NCBI RefSeq assembly: GCF_007558825.1 | Contig: NZ_VLTK01000008.1 | Span: forward strand, 124,001 to 188,000 | Origin: Brevibacterium aurantiacum | GTDB lineage: Bacteria; Actinomycetota; Actinomycetes; Actinomycetales; Brevibacteriaceae | DNA length: 64,000 bases | Reading direction: 5' to 3' | In this document: positions 24,369-33,390 of the stretch, in pieces | Layout of the letters: every line of letters begins with the position of its first letter | Numbering within the stretch: position 1 is the stretch's first letter | Made by a program: the position numbers and the translations under genes | The notes under the pieces: generated by a model | Told to the model about the DNA's origin: nothing | Database searches by the model: none | What the model saw: the letters and a program-made list of their open reading frames with translations, nothing else

Positions 24369-24546
24369 GTGTTGCGTTAACGACTATAGTCGACATCCGC
24401 ACCGGCCGCCAAATTGACCGAAGATGAGCTGAGTCACACCGCCTGCCGCGACTTCACGTGCCGCCTGTGACCTGCATCCCATTCGCGTTGAGGAGCCGAA
24501 TCGATGTGCATCTTGACCCCTGCCTGTGGTTAGATTGTCTACGTCG

Positions 24547-24620
24547 CGGGATGTGGCGCAGCTTGGTAGCGCATCTGTTTTGGGAACAGAGGGTCGCAGG
24601 TTCAAATCCTGTCATCCCGA
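24547..24620 (+). tRNA. tRNA-Pro (anticodon TGG)
   Basis: The cloverleaf is complete: acceptor CGGGATG/CATCCCG, D-stem GCGC/GCGC, anticodon arm TCTGT-TTTGGGA-ACAGA (anticodon TGG), T-arm GCAGG-TTCAAAT-CCTGT and discriminator A; CCA is not encoded. It lies 178 bases from the divergent tRNA-Gly and is followed by a hairpin at 24629-24659. Confidence 0.97.
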
Positions 24621-24628
24621 CGATAGTG

Positions 24629-24659
24629 AAGCCGTTCGGACTGAATGTCCGGGCGGCTT
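24629..24659 (+). terminator. terminator of tRNA-Pro
   Basis: Arms AAGCCGTTCGGAC (24629-24641) and GTCCGGGCGGCTT (24647-24659) pair over 13 bases with two G-U pairs around the loop TGAAT, followed by TTCTTC. It is 8 bases after the tRNA. Confidence 0.75.
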
Positions 24660-24794
24660 TCTTCGTATCCATGGCCCACTACTGACTCGTGCTGAACTCG
24701 CTCTCATGATGATCTCGCCTCCCATCTTTCGTCAGTACAGGGGACAATGGGAAGGCAGGCTCGCAGATTGCCGAGGCCGAAAGGTGCGCCGCCG

Positions 24795-26039
24795 ATGCCG
24801 ACCCGAGAACACGACAGACCACTCCTCCACAAGGTGCCACCATGCACGGGTCCGCACCACCTCGCGGCACAGTTCGGAGACCGCCCTGCTGCCACCGCTC
24901 GTAGACGCGCCGCTATGGCGATGACACTCATGCTGGCGCTGAGCGGCTGCGGCTCCGATCAAGGCGATACGCCCCACGCAGATTCGCCTTCAGCTAGCTC
25001 AGCGGCTCCCTCTTCGCAGAACGGCAACGGGGCCGATGACGATAGCCGCCTCGATGCAGAATCGGAGGTTGTGGCCCAGAATCTAGAGGCCCCATGGTCG
25101 ATTGCCTTCTATGAGGAGACAGCTCTGGTCAGTGAACGGGATTCCGCTCGTATCCTCGAAATCGACTCTCAGCGCCCCGCAGACGTCCGGGAGGCCGCCA
25201 CGGTTGCAGGCGTCTCCGCCTCGGGTGAGGGTGGTCTCTTGGGACTGAGCGTCCGCGGCGACAGTCTCTATGCCTACTTCACTGCCGAATCGGACAACCG
25301 AATCCAGCGCTTTCCGATCACGCGCGGTTCTGATGGGATCGAACTCGGCTCGCCCGAGACGATCGTCGACGGCATCGCCAAGGCCGGATTCCACAACGGT
25401 GGGCGCCTGGCTTTCGGCCCGGACGGGATGCTCTATGCAACGGTCGGAGATGCCGGCGACCAGAGTGCTGCACAGGATCGTGAGTCGCTCTCGGGTTCGA
25501 TCCTGCGAATGAAGCCCGATGGCAGTGTGCCCGAGGATAACCCCTTCGACGATTCCCTCGTCTACTCCTATGGCCACCGCAATCCGCAGGGATTGGCCTG
25601 GGACGAGGACGGCACCATGTATGCCAGCGAGTTCGGCCAGGACACCTGGGACGAACTCAACATCATCGAGGGCGGCGGCAACTACGGTTGGCCGGAGATC
25701 GAAGGGATCTCAGAGGGCGGCGCCGATGACGATGATTTCATCGATCCGATTCAGCAGTGGAGCCCCGACCAGGCCAGCCCGAGTGGAATCGCCATCAGCC
25801 ACGACACAATTCTCATCGCCAACCTTCGCGGTCAGGTCCTGCGGACCGTGCCATCAGCGGATGTCGCCAAGTCCGAAGTTTCCTACTCCGGTGAGTTCGG
25901 TCGCCTGCGTGATGTGGTGACGACACCGAGTGGCGAGGTATGGATCCTGACGAACAACACGGACGGGCGCGGCGATCCGGCCGACGGCGACGACCGGATC
26001 CTCCGCATTCCATCTGACCTCAGCGCCGGAAGTCGATGA
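24795..26039 (+). CDS. PQQ-type glucose/sorbosone dehydrogenase lipoprotein
   Basis: A secreted lipoprotein with a six-bladed beta-propeller of the glucose/sorbosone dehydrogenase (GSDH) family; the natural substrate and whether PQQ is bound are unknown. The lipobox LSGC puts the modified cysteine near residue 52. The propeller (about 95-410) carries GEGGLLGLSV, HNGGRLAFGPDGMLYATVGD, YSYGHRNPQGLAW and GGGNYGWPE, all family hallmarks including the catalytic-type His in FHNGG. The ATG at 24795 is chosen since AAAGGTG lies 8 bases before it; ATGs at 24747 and 24915 are alternatives. Its 3' end overlaps the convergent alcohol dehydrogenase gene by 20 bases. Confidence 0.87.
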   Translation: MPTREHDRPLLHKVPPCTGPHHLAAQFGDRPAATARRRAAMAMTLMLALSGCGSDQGDTPHADSPSASSAAPSSQNGNGADDDSRLDAESEVVAQNLEAPWSIAFYEETALVSERDSARILEIDSQRPADVREAATVAGVSASGEGGLLGLSVRGDSLYAYFTAESDNRIQRFPITRGSDGIELGSPETIVDGIAKAGFHNGGRLAFGPDGMLYATVGDAGDQSAAQDRESLSGSILRMKPDGSVPEDNPFDDSLVYSYGHRNPQGLAWDEDGTMYASEFGQDTWDELNIIEGGGNYGWPEIEGISEGGADDDDFIDPIQQWSPDQASPSGIAISHDTILIANLRGQVLRTVPSADVAKSEVSYSGEFGRLRDVVTTPSGEVWILTNNTDGRGDPADGDDRILRIPSDLSAGSR

Positions 26040-27132
26040 CCTGCCGCACAACAGTTCCGCCCGCCAGAGCGTCGAAGGCTTCATTGAGGTCATCGAGGCC
26101 GATTGTGTCCGACACCAGCTCCTCGACCGGCAGTTTGCCCTGACGCCACAGATCGGCGTAGACGGGAATGTCACGGCTTGGCACCGCCGAGCCCAGGTAG
26201 GAACCGATGACGGTGCGTGCCTCGGCGGTGAGGGTGACCGGGGTGATGTGTGCCTGCGCGTCCGGGGCAGGCAAGCCCACTGTGATGGTCTTCCCGCCGA
26301 CCGCGGTCGCGGAGAACGCGGTTTCGAAGGCCCGCGGATGGCCGACGCATTCGATGACGATCGGTGCCCGTCGCTGGCCCAGCTGCTCGGGAGTGTAGAC
26401 CTCGGCAGCGCCCAGTTCCTTTGCCCGGAGCAGTTTGTCCGGATTCGCATCGACGCCGATGACGCCGGCAGTCTCAACGGACAGGGCCGTGATCAGGGCA
26501 GCCATCCCGACCCCGCCCAGTCCGACGATCATGACCTCGTCCTCAGGTCCCGGAACTCCCGCGTTGAGGACCGCTCCCCCGCCTGTGAGGACCGCACAGC
26601 CGAGCACGGCCGCGATCGATGCGGGAACGTCGGAGGCCACTGGGACGACTGAGGCGCGATTGAGCACAGCGTGGGAGGCGAACACCGACGCACCGAGGTG
26701 GTGGAGCACTTCGGCACCCGCATCATCGTGAAGGCGGACCTTATGTCCGTCGAACGGCAAGGTTCCCGTGCCGTTCGTGGCACTGCCCGGAGTGCACGGG
26801 AGCTTGCCGTCCGTGAGACAGTTCGCGCATTCGCCGCAGCGCGGCAGGAACACGGTGACGACCTGATCGCCGATCTCCAAGTCATCGACACCTGCACCGA
26901 GCTGTTCGACGATTCCTGCGCCTTCGTGCCCGAGCAGCATCGGCAGCGGCCGAGGCCGGTTGCCGTCGACGACGGAGAGATCGGAATGGCAGACACCGGC
27001 AGCGCTGAGACGGATGAGAACCTCACCGGGACCGGGCCCGTCGAGTTCGAGGTCCTCGATCGACATCGGCCGAGTCTGAGCGTAAGGGCGCTGGGCACCC
27101 ATGTCCCGAAGCACGGCTCCACGGATCTTCAC
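26020..27132 (-). CDS. zinc-dependent alcohol dehydrogenase
   Basis: A 370-residue medium-chain dehydrogenase, oxidising an alcohol with NAD. It shows the catalytic zinc set GVCHSDLSVVDG (C and S/H region) and GHEGAGIVEQLG, the structural-zinc motif CGECANCLTDGKLPC and the nucleotide-binding GLGGVGMAALI. It belongs to the class-III-like group in which glutathione- or mycothiol-dependent formaldehyde dehydrogenases fall, but the substrate cannot be assigned from sequence. The frame is open for 123 further codons upstream, where it only shadows rpiB; the GTG at 27132 is chosen because it starts the fold (KIRGAVLRDMG) 16 bases after the rpiB stop. Confidence 0.9.
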   Translation of the reverse strand: MKIRGAVLRDMGAQRPYAQTRPMSIEDLELDGPGPGEVLIRLSAAGVCHSDLSVVDGNRPRPLPMLLGHEGAGIVEQLGAGVDDLEIGDQVVTVFLPRCGECANCLTDGKLPCTPGSATNGTGTLPFDGHKVRLHDDAGAEVLHHLGASVFASHAVLNRASVVPVASDVPASIAAVLGCAVLTGGGAVLNAGVPGPEDEVMIVGLGGVGMAALITALSVETAGVIGVDANPDKLLRAKELGAAEVYTPEQLGQRRAPIVIECVGHPRAFETAFSATAVGGKTITVGLPAPDAQAHITPVTLTAEARTVIGSYLGSAVPSRDIPVYADLWRQGKLPVEELVSDTIGLDDLNEAFDALAGGTVVRQVIDFRR

Positions 27133-27148
27133 AGCATTGCCCCCGTGA

Positions 27149-27622
27149 TCACAGGCCGGCCTTGCCTGTGGCCTCGTACTCGTCCATGATCCGAATCCGA
27201 CGCTCGTGCCGCTCTTCGCCGGAGAAGGGCTCCGTGAGGAAGGCATCGACGATGGCAATCGACTCAGCCTCCGTGTGCTGTCTGGCGCCCACCGACACGA
27301 TCTGAGCGTTGTTGTGTTCGCGCGCGAGTTTTGCGGTGTCAGTGTTCCAGGCCAGGGCGGTCCTGGCTCCCTTGACTTTGTTCGCAGCGATCTGCTCTCC
27401 GTTGCCGGACCCGCCGATGACGACACCGAGGGCCTCAACACCCGCTGCCTGATCATCGACGACGGCCTGTGCCGCGGCGATGCAGAACGCGGGATAGTCA
27501 TCGAGTGCGTCGTATTCGAGCGCGCCGTGGTCGATGACCTCGTGACCCGACTCGCCGAGGTGGGCCTTGAGAACCTCTTTGAATTCGAATCCTGCGTGGT
27601 CGGTTCCGAGATGAACCTTCAT
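27149..27622 (-). CDS. rpiB: ribose-5-phosphate isomerase B
   Basis: This enzyme interconverts ribose 5-phosphate and ribulose 5-phosphate in the pentose-phosphate pathway. The 157-residue product has GTDHAGFEFK at the start, the phosphate/anion loop GGSGNGEQIAANK near 70-82 and LAREHNNAQIVSVG. As in the mycobacterial enzyme, the active-site cysteine of the E. coli type is absent and the Glu of GNGEQ is the likely base. The ATG is preceded by AAGGAG at 8 bases. It lies between the nitroreductase-like gene and the alcohol dehydrogenase, all in one direction; co-transcription with the downstream gene is likely. Confidence 0.95.
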   Translation of the reverse strand: MKVHLGTDHAGFEFKEVLKAHLGESGHEVIDHGALEYDALDDYPAFCIAAAQAVVDDQAAGVEALGVVIGGSGNGEQIAANKVKGARTALAWNTDTAKLAREHNNAQIVSVGARQHTEAESIAIVDAFLTEPFSGEERHERRIRIMDEYEATGKAGL

Positions 27623-27720
27623 GTGGTCACTCCTTCGAAGTGCCCGGGACCAGATGCCCGGGAAAGACTGTGCGTGTGTTCGTGTGTGCTTCGGGACGTG
27701 TTTGAGACGCGGTCACAGCC

Positions 27721-28332
27721 TCAGTCGAAGATCGGACCCTGATTGCGCGTGCGCTTGAGCTCGAAGAAGCCGGGAGTCGAGGCGACAGCGAGAACTCCGT
27801 CGAAGAGTCGACCAGCATCCTCGCCCTTCGGCGCCGGAGTGACGACCGGGCCGAAGAAAGCCGTTCCTGCCACACGGCAGATGGGCGTGCCCACATCGTC
27901 GCCGACGAGTGCCAGTGCCTCATCATGAGATTCCTGGAGAGCGGCGTCATAGTCGTCGCTCTCGCTGTACTGCATGAGGTCAGCGGGCAGACCGACCTCA
28001 TCCAGCGCCTCGGCGACGGCTTTGCCGAAGTCCTGCTCGCCGCCTGGGTGAATGCGGGTTCCGATCGCCGTGTAGAGAGACTCGGTGATCTCCTCGCCGT
28101 GTTCGGCGATTGCAGCGGTGACGATGCGCATCGGTGCCAGAGCACGATCCATCAGCTCCCGGTAGTCGGCCGGGATGTCCTTGTCGCGGTTGAGGATGTT
28201 CAGGCTCATGACATGGAATTTCACTTCGATGTCGCGGACCTTGGCGACCTCCAGGCCCCAGCGCGACGTCATCCATGCCCACGGGCAGGCCGTGTCGAAC
28301 CACAGGTCAAGTGTTTCTCTGCTCAATTTCAC
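27721..28332 (-). CDS. DsbA-fold oxidoreductase, Rv2466c-like (CPWA variant)
   Basis: A 203-residue thioredoxin-fold protein with an inserted helical domain, like the mycothiol-dependent reductase Rv2466c. The family's active site is CPWC; here it reads LWFDTACPWAWMTS, so only the first cysteine (near residue 16) remains. The cis-Pro-type segment GTPICRVAGTAFFGPVV is present. A single cysteine could still work by a monothiol (mycothiol-mixed-disulfide) mechanism. The start is ambiguous: GTG at 28332 has the ribosome site GAGGA almost touching it, while TTG at 28326 is spaced better. It is followed by rpiB about 100 bases downstream. Confidence 0.85.
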   Translation of the reverse strand: MKLSRETLDLWFDTACPWAWMTSRWGLEVAKVRDIEVKFHVMSLNILNRDKDIPADYRELMDRALAPMRIVTAAIAEHGEEITESLYTAIGTRIHPGGEQDFGKAVAEALDEVGLPADLMQYSESDDYDAALQESHDEALALVGDDVGTPICRVAGTAFFGPVVTPAPKGEDAGRLFDGVLAVASTPGFFELKRTRNQGPIFD

Positions 28333-28472
28333 TCCTCATTAGGGTGGGCGCGGGATCCGGCGAAACTCCCGCGATGTCCGAGGCCAATTTATCAAGCCTC
28401 GGCACCGATGAGGAATGCGTCCATGAAAGAATGGCGAAGTACACCCGGACCCGAAGCGGAGGTCACCTCAAA

Positions 28473-31127
28473 GTGCCCCAATACAACCTCACCCGCGAGG
28501 AAGCTCGCAGACGTTCATCCCTCGTCGACGTCTCGAGCTACGAGAACACCCTGATTCTCACAGGAGAGGGCGACAGCTTCCGAGTTCGCTCCCGCATCCG
28601 CTTCACCGCAACACCCGAGTCAACGACATTCATCGATGCCATCACCGCCAGCGTCGAACGAATCCGACTCAACGGACTCGATCTCGAGGCCTCCGAGGTC
28701 GTCTCTGCGTCCCGGATCACTCTGCCGGGCCTCGCCGATGAGAATGAGCTCGTCATCGATGCCCACTTCTACTACATGAACACCGGCGAGGGCCTGCACC
28801 GCTTCGTCGATCCCATCGACGATGAGGTCTACCTCTACTCACAGTTCGAGGTTCCCGACGCCAGACGCGTCTTCCCTGTGTTCGAACAGCCCGATCTCAA
28901 AGCTTCGTTCTCCTTCACAGTTGTGGCGCCCGCGCGCTGGACGGTCGTGTCGAACTCCCCCACTCCGACTCCCGGTGATCCCAGCGAAGTCTTCACCGAA
29001 CTCGACGAAGCGCCGGTTGAGGACACCGCAGTCTGGCAGTTCGCCCCGACGACTCCGATCTCCTCCTACATCACTGCGATCGTGGCCGGCCCGTACCGCA
29101 GCGTGCATTCCGAGCTCATCTCCTCCGATGGCTCGCCTGTCCCCCTTGGACTGTACTGCCGCGAGTCGCTCTTCGACCATCTCGATGCCGAGAACCTGTT
29201 CACCATCACACGGGCCGGATTCGAGTTCTACGAACGTGAGTTCGGGGTGTCCTACCCGTTCGAGAAGTACGATCAGCTCTTCGTCCCGGAGTTCAATGCC
29301 GGTGCGATGGAGAACGCCGGCGCCGTGACCATTCTGGAGAACTACGTCTTCCGGTCTCGGCCCACCGAGGCTCTTGTCGAGCGCCGCACCGTGACCGTGC
29401 TCCATGAACTGGCGCACATGTGGTTCGGCGATCTGGTCACGATGAAGTGGTGGAACGACCTGTGGCTCAACGAGTCCTTCGCGGAGTTCATGTCGACTTT
29501 GGCCACCGCCGAGGCCACCGAGTATACGGAGGCATGGACCACGTTCGCCACGATCGAGAAGTCGTGGGCCTACCGCCAGGATCAGCTCCCGAGCACACAC
29601 CCGATCGTCGCCAGCATCGAAGACCTCGCAGATGTCGAGGTCAACTTCGACGGCATCACCTACGCCAAGGGTGCCTCGGTGCTCAAACAGTTGGTCGCGT
29701 GGGTCGGTCGGGAAGAGTTCTTCTCCGGTCTCAAACGCTATTTCGACAAGCATGCGTGGTCGAACACCGAACTGCCAGACCTCCTCGGCGAGCTCGAGGC
29801 GACGAGCGGACGTGACCTCGCCACCTGGTCGAATCTGTGGCTCGAGGAATCCGGTATCAACCTCATCGAGGCCGAGGTCGACACCGAGTCCGACAACGGC
29901 GCCGAGGTGGTGACGAAGCTGCGTGTGACCCAGGAGCCTTGGATCATCGAAGGACAGCCGGCTCCGTCGCTGCGTCCGCATCGCCTGGCCATCGGGTTCT
30001 ACTCCGACGATGGGAATGGCCGACTGGTCCGCACTCACAGTTTCCCGATCGACATCGATTCGGACTCGACCATCGTCGACGAAGCTCGCGGCCTGTCCAA
30101 GCCCGACGTCATCATCGTCAATGACGAAGATCTGACCTATGCGAAGGTCCGCTTCGATCGCGAGAGCATGGACGTCGCGGCCGAGCGGCTCGGGGACTTC
30201 GACGACTCGCTGACGCAGCTGCTGATCCTCGGGACCCTTTGGGACACGGTGCGCGACGGACAGCGTCCGGCCCAGGACTACATCACCACTGTCCTGGACA
30301 ACTGTGCGGTCGTGACACATTCCTCGGGACTGCTCTCCCAGATGCGTCAACTCGAAACCGCTGTCGGGGCCTACCTGGCCCCGCAGGCGCGGGCAGAGGC
30401 TCACACATCCATCGCCGATCGGTTCGCGCAACTCCTCGACACCGTGCCCGGAGGCACAGACCAGGCGTTCCAATTCGTCCGCGGCTTCATCAAACATGCC
30501 TCATCTCAGGCCCAGATCTCCCAACTGCAGTCCTGGTTGGACGCGACCGGGGACACAGTCCACGGGATCACCATCGATACCGATCTCACCTGGGAGATCA
30601 TCATCGCACTCGCGGCACACGATGCGATCGATGACTCCGCAATCACGGCCATGACCAAGACGGACCCTTCGGCCACCGGGGCACGTCAGGCTGCGACCGC
30701 TCGCAGCGCACGCCCCACCTCGGCGGCGAAGTCGAAGGCGTTCATCCGCATTCTCGACGAGGCTGACCTCCCGAACTCGGAACTCGCGGCTCTCGCGCTG
30801 GGATTCGCCTCCGGTCTGCAGACGGAGACCGGTGAGATCCTCGTCTCGGAGGAACCACTGCGCGACTTCTCCACCGAGTACTTCCAGCGGGTCTCCGGAT
30901 GGTGGGAGACGAGGACCCTGGAGATGGCGCAGACCATGACGCTGCGGCTGTTCCCCCCGGTCAGCGAGCACACTGTCAAAGCCACCCGGGAATGGCTGGA
31001 CGATCACCCCGCGGCCCCTAAAGGTCTAGTTCGCCTGATGCGTGAGAATCTTGCCGATGCCCAGCGAGCTCTGAGCGCTCAGGAAGTGTCCAGCAGTTCC
31101 AAGGGCGCATTGACCTTCGGCCGTTAG
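28473..31127 (+). CDS. pepN: aminopeptidase N (M1 family)
   Basis: A cytosolic zinc aminopeptidase that removes N-terminal residues from peptides. The GTG at 28473, preceded by GCGGAGG, gives 884 residues and the family's usual start NLTREEARRRSSLVDV; the frame is open further upstream but without homology. The exopeptidase motif GAMEN is at 277-281, the zinc site HELAH at 311-315 with the third ligand E334 in NESFAEF, followed by an ERAP1-like C-terminal helical domain. It is divergent from the DsbA-like gene and 12 bases ahead of a mechanosensitive channel gene. Confidence 0.95.
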   Translation: MPQYNLTREEARRRSSLVDVSSYENTLILTGEGDSFRVRSRIRFTATPESTTFIDAITASVERIRLNGLDLEASEVVSASRITLPGLADENELVIDAHFYYMNTGEGLHRFVDPIDDEVYLYSQFEVPDARRVFPVFEQPDLKASFSFTVVAPARWTVVSNSPTPTPGDPSEVFTELDEAPVEDTAVWQFAPTTPISSYITAIVAGPYRSVHSELISSDGSPVPLGLYCRESLFDHLDAENLFTITRAGFEFYEREFGVSYPFEKYDQLFVPEFNAGAMENAGAVTILENYVFRSRPTEALVERRTVTVLHELAHMWFGDLVTMKWWNDLWLNESFAEFMSTLATAEATEYTEAWTTFATIEKSWAYRQDQLPSTHPIVASIEDLADVEVNFDGITYAKGASVLKQLVAWVGREEFFSGLKRYFDKHAWSNTELPDLLGELEATSGRDLATWSNLWLEESGINLIEAEVDTESDNGAEVVTKLRVTQEPWIIEGQPAPSLRPHRLAIGFYSDDGNGRLVRTHSFPIDIDSDSTIVDEARGLSKPDVIIVNDEDLTYAKVRFDRESMDVAAERLGDFDDSLTQLLILGTLWDTVRDGQRPAQDYITTVLDNCAVVTHSSGLLSQMRQLETAVGAYLAPQARAEAHTSIADRFAQLLDTVPGGTDQAFQFVRGFIKHASSQAQISQLQSWLDATGDTVHGITIDTDLTWEIIIALAAHDAIDDSAITAMTKTDPSATGARQAATARSARPTSAAKSKAFIRILDEADLPNSELAALALGFASGLQTETGEILVSEEPLRDFSTEYFQRVSGWWETRTLEMAQTMTLRLFPPVSEHTVKATREWLDDHPAAPKGLVRLMRENLADAQRALSAQEVSSSSKGALTFGR

Positions 31128-31139
31128 GCTCGTGGCATC

Positions 31140-32258
31140 ATGACTTTCGATGCACTGAAGACTGACCTCGTGACCGCACCCAAGATCGATTGGGATTTTC
31201 TCCTCGATGCTCCGCTGAGGATCGTCATCATCATCATCGGCGCGATCGTGCTCAACGTGGTGATGCGGCTGTTCATCCGACGCTTCTCCACTGCAGTGGC
31301 CAAGGGCACCGTGGGCAGCGAGAAGAAGGCGGAGAACAGCAAGTTCTCGAGCTCGGTCATGGAATCCCAGCGGACCGGCATCGAGCCGACTGTGATTCGT
31401 GAACGCCGCGCGCAGCGGGCGAAGACCGTGGGTCGGATGCTCTCGTCCGTGGCGACGATCATCATCAGCGTCATCGCGATCCTCATGGTCCTCGACCAGT
31501 TGAACTTCAATATCGCACCGATCCTGGCTTCGGCTGGCATCGTCGGTGTGGCATTGGCCTTCGGCGCTCAGGAGCTCGTGAAGGACTACCTGTCCGGGTT
31601 CTTCATGGTCATCGAGGATCAATACGGCATCGGCGACACCGTGGACCTGGGCGAAGCCGTCGGCGAGGTCGAGGACTTCGGTCTCCGCAAGACAGCTGTA
31701 CGTGATCTCACGGGAACCCTGTGGCATGTGCGCAACGGTGAGATCATGCGAGTCGGCAACCTGTCGCAGGGCTGGGCGCGTGCAGTACTCGAGATCCCCG
31801 TCAACTACTCCACCTCCATGGACACCTACCGTGAGATCACTGAAACAGTCACCGCTGAAATGGCCAAGGACACGGAGGTCGCCTCCGCAATGCTCGAACT
31901 CCCCGAGATCGCCGGCGTCCAGTCTCTCTCTGCCGAGTACAGGGTGATCAGGACGATGATCAAGACGAAGCCCAATCTGCAGTGGATGGTCGAACGTGCC
32001 TTCCGGGCGGAACTCACGAATGAGTTCGACAGGCGCGGAATCACCATCCCGATCATTCAGGAGACCGTCCTCAGGACGCTTCCGCGGTCGACTGAGTCGC
32101 CTGAGAGCACCATCGACGCCGACGCCGATGACCAGGCTCGGGCCACCCATGTGACGCGGCGAACCAAGGATCACGGACCCTCGCCGCTGCCCAGTGATGA
32201 CGAGATCCGGTCGACAGCGGATGAAGCCGGAACCGACACCTCAGACAGAGAGAGCTGA
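31140..32258 (+). CDS. mscS: MscS-family mechanosensitive ion channel
   Basis: A 372-residue small-conductance mechanosensitive channel that releases solutes during hypo-osmotic shock. Membrane segments lie at about 23-45 and 102-125; the pore helix TM3 follows with ASAGIVGVALAFGAQELVKD, then the MscS beta domain GFFMVIEDQYGIGDTVDLG and the alpha/beta vestibule domain to about 310. The last 60 residues are a polar tail. A hydrophilic linker between TM1 and TM2 is longer than in E. coli MscS. It follows pepN by 12 bases and precedes the globin by 2 bases, so the three are probably one transcript. Confidence 0.93.
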   Translation: MTFDALKTDLVTAPKIDWDFLLDAPLRIVIIIIGAIVLNVVMRLFIRRFSTAVAKGTVGSEKKAENSKFSSSVMESQRTGIEPTVIRERRAQRAKTVGRMLSSVATIIISVIAILMVLDQLNFNIAPILASAGIVGVALAFGAQELVKDYLSGFFMVIEDQYGIGDTVDLGEAVGEVEDFGLRKTAVRDLTGTLWHVRNGEIMRVGNLSQGWARAVLEIPVNYSTSMDTYREITETVTAEMAKDTEVASAMLELPEIAGVQSLSAEYRVIRTMIKTKPNLQWMVERAFRAELTNEFDRRGITIPIIQETVLRTLPRSTESPESTIDADADDQARATHVTRRTKDHGPSPLPSDDEIRSTADEAGTDTSDRES

Positions 32259-32260
32259 AC

Positions 32261-32662
32261 ATGACCCAGACATCGAACGAGACCATCTTTGACGCTGTCG
32301 GCGGCCATCCCACCTTCACCCGCCTCGTCGATGTCTTCTACGATCACGTGGACCGCGACGAGGTGCTCATCGCGATGTACCCGGAGGGACACGACCTCAC
32401 CGGCGCCAAGCACCGGCTGCAGATGTTCTTGGAGCAGTATTTCGGCGGTCCCACGACCTACCAGGAAGAACGCGGCCACCCACGGCTGCGGATGCGCCAT
32501 TTCCCCTTCGCCGTCGACTTCGACGCTCGTGACCGTTGGCTGACGTCCATGCGGGCAGCGCTTGATGATGTGGCGCTGCCGCCGCTCTACGATGAGATCT
32601 TCTGGGACTATTTCCAACGGGCGGCTACGGCCATGGTCAACACGAACAGCAATCCGGTCTGA
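32261..32662 (+). CDS. glbO: truncated haemoglobin, group II (GlbO-like)
   Basis: A 133-residue 2-on-2 globin that binds O2 or NO on haem. It has the family start FDAVGGHPTFTRLVDVFYDH, the YPE motif, the LEQYFGGPTTYQEERGHPRL region containing the group-II proximal histidine (in HPRLRMRHFPF), and the conserved Trp of DARDRWLTSM. Length and order fit GlbO of mycobacteria, where it also sits near an M1 aminopeptidase. The coupling to mscS is close (2 bases). A hairpin follows at 32664-32697. Confidence 0.95.
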   Translation: MTQTSNETIFDAVGGHPTFTRLVDVFYDHVDRDEVLIAMYPEGHDLTGAKHRLQMFLEQYFGGPTTYQEERGHPRLRMRHFPFAVDFDARDRWLTSMRAALDDVALPPLYDEIFWDYFQRAATAMVNTNSNPV

Positions 32663-32663
32663 G

Positions 32664-32697
32664 AGCTCGGCGCTGCCTGCGGGAGCGACGCCGAGCT
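32664..32697. terminator. terminator between convergent globin and 225-aa genes
   Basis: Arms AGCTCGGCG (32664-32672) and CGCCGAGCT (32689-32697) flank a 16-base loop. It begins 2 bases after the globin stop and ends 16 bases before the end of the convergent gene, so it could serve both strands. No T-tract. Confidence 0.55.
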
Positions 32698-32712
32698 GTC
32701 ACAGCTGAGGGG

Positions 32713-33390
32713 TCATCGGGCCCGGGTGAGAAGATGCCCGCCCGGAGTTGAGATACGCAGCCATCCGGAGGTCGCGAAGACTTCGTATTCCTCGGTGGTC
32801 TCCCCCGCCGAGGCGGTATCGGCCTCCGGGATGAACCGCAGCGCGCTCGCGGCGAATGCGAGCCCCCCGGGCAGCTCTGTGCCTCCTACCCCTGTCATCG
32901 GCTTCGACCACACACGCGAACGCAGTGCCTTCACCGCGTGTGAGCCGGCACCCTCGGGAGCACCGTCGCTGATCTCCGCGACTCCCGCCTCGGCGGTCGA
33001 ACGAAGGACGTCACCGGCGATTCTGTCACGGGCCGACCACTGCCCCTTCGGGGGCGCTATGCCGGTCCAGGACACCAGGACCGAGTTCGGCGGGACTGGC
33101 AGACGGGTGGCGTTCTCCTCTCTGGCGAAGCGATCCTTGAGGTTGGCCAAGGGCACGACCTCATCGAGACCGTCCATTTCCGGTCCGTTCAGGCGCAGCA
33201 TGCGCATAGCCAGCACCAGGGGTGTGGAGTCGCCGATCCCATGCGGGTACAGGGGTGCAATGGTCACGACGAGCACGGTCGATGATACGTGCAGACGCAT
33301 GGCTCCATCGGGGTCCAGACGATGGGCCAGCGAAGTGAATGCGGCCAGATCCTTCATCGCGAGCGGATCGGCGATCTCCAGTTCCGTCAC
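32713..33390 (-). CDS. conserved hypothetical protein, coupled to a thioesterase
   Basis: I do not recognise the 225-residue product. It is soluble, without signal peptide or membrane segment. It starts MTELEIADPLAMKDLAAFTS and contains RLHVSSTVLVVTIAPLYPHG and SVLVSWTGIAPPKGQW, giving alternating beta/alpha character. The start overlaps the stop of the upstream hotdog thioesterase by 4 bases (ATGA), so the two are co-translated and may act in one process, for example hydrolysis or binding of acyl thioesters; that is inference. Codon use is normal for the genome. Confidence 0.8.
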   Translation of the reverse strand: MTELEIADPLAMKDLAAFTSLAHRLDPDGAMRLHVSSTVLVVTIAPLYPHGIGDSTPLVLAMRMLRLNGPEMDGLDEVVPLANLKDRFAREENATRLPVPPNSVLVSWTGIAPPKGQWSARDRIAGDVLRSTAEAGVAEISDGAPEGAGSHAVKALRSRVWSKPMTGVGGTELPGGLAFAASALRFIPEADTASAGETTEEYEVFATSGWLRISTPGGHLLTRAR

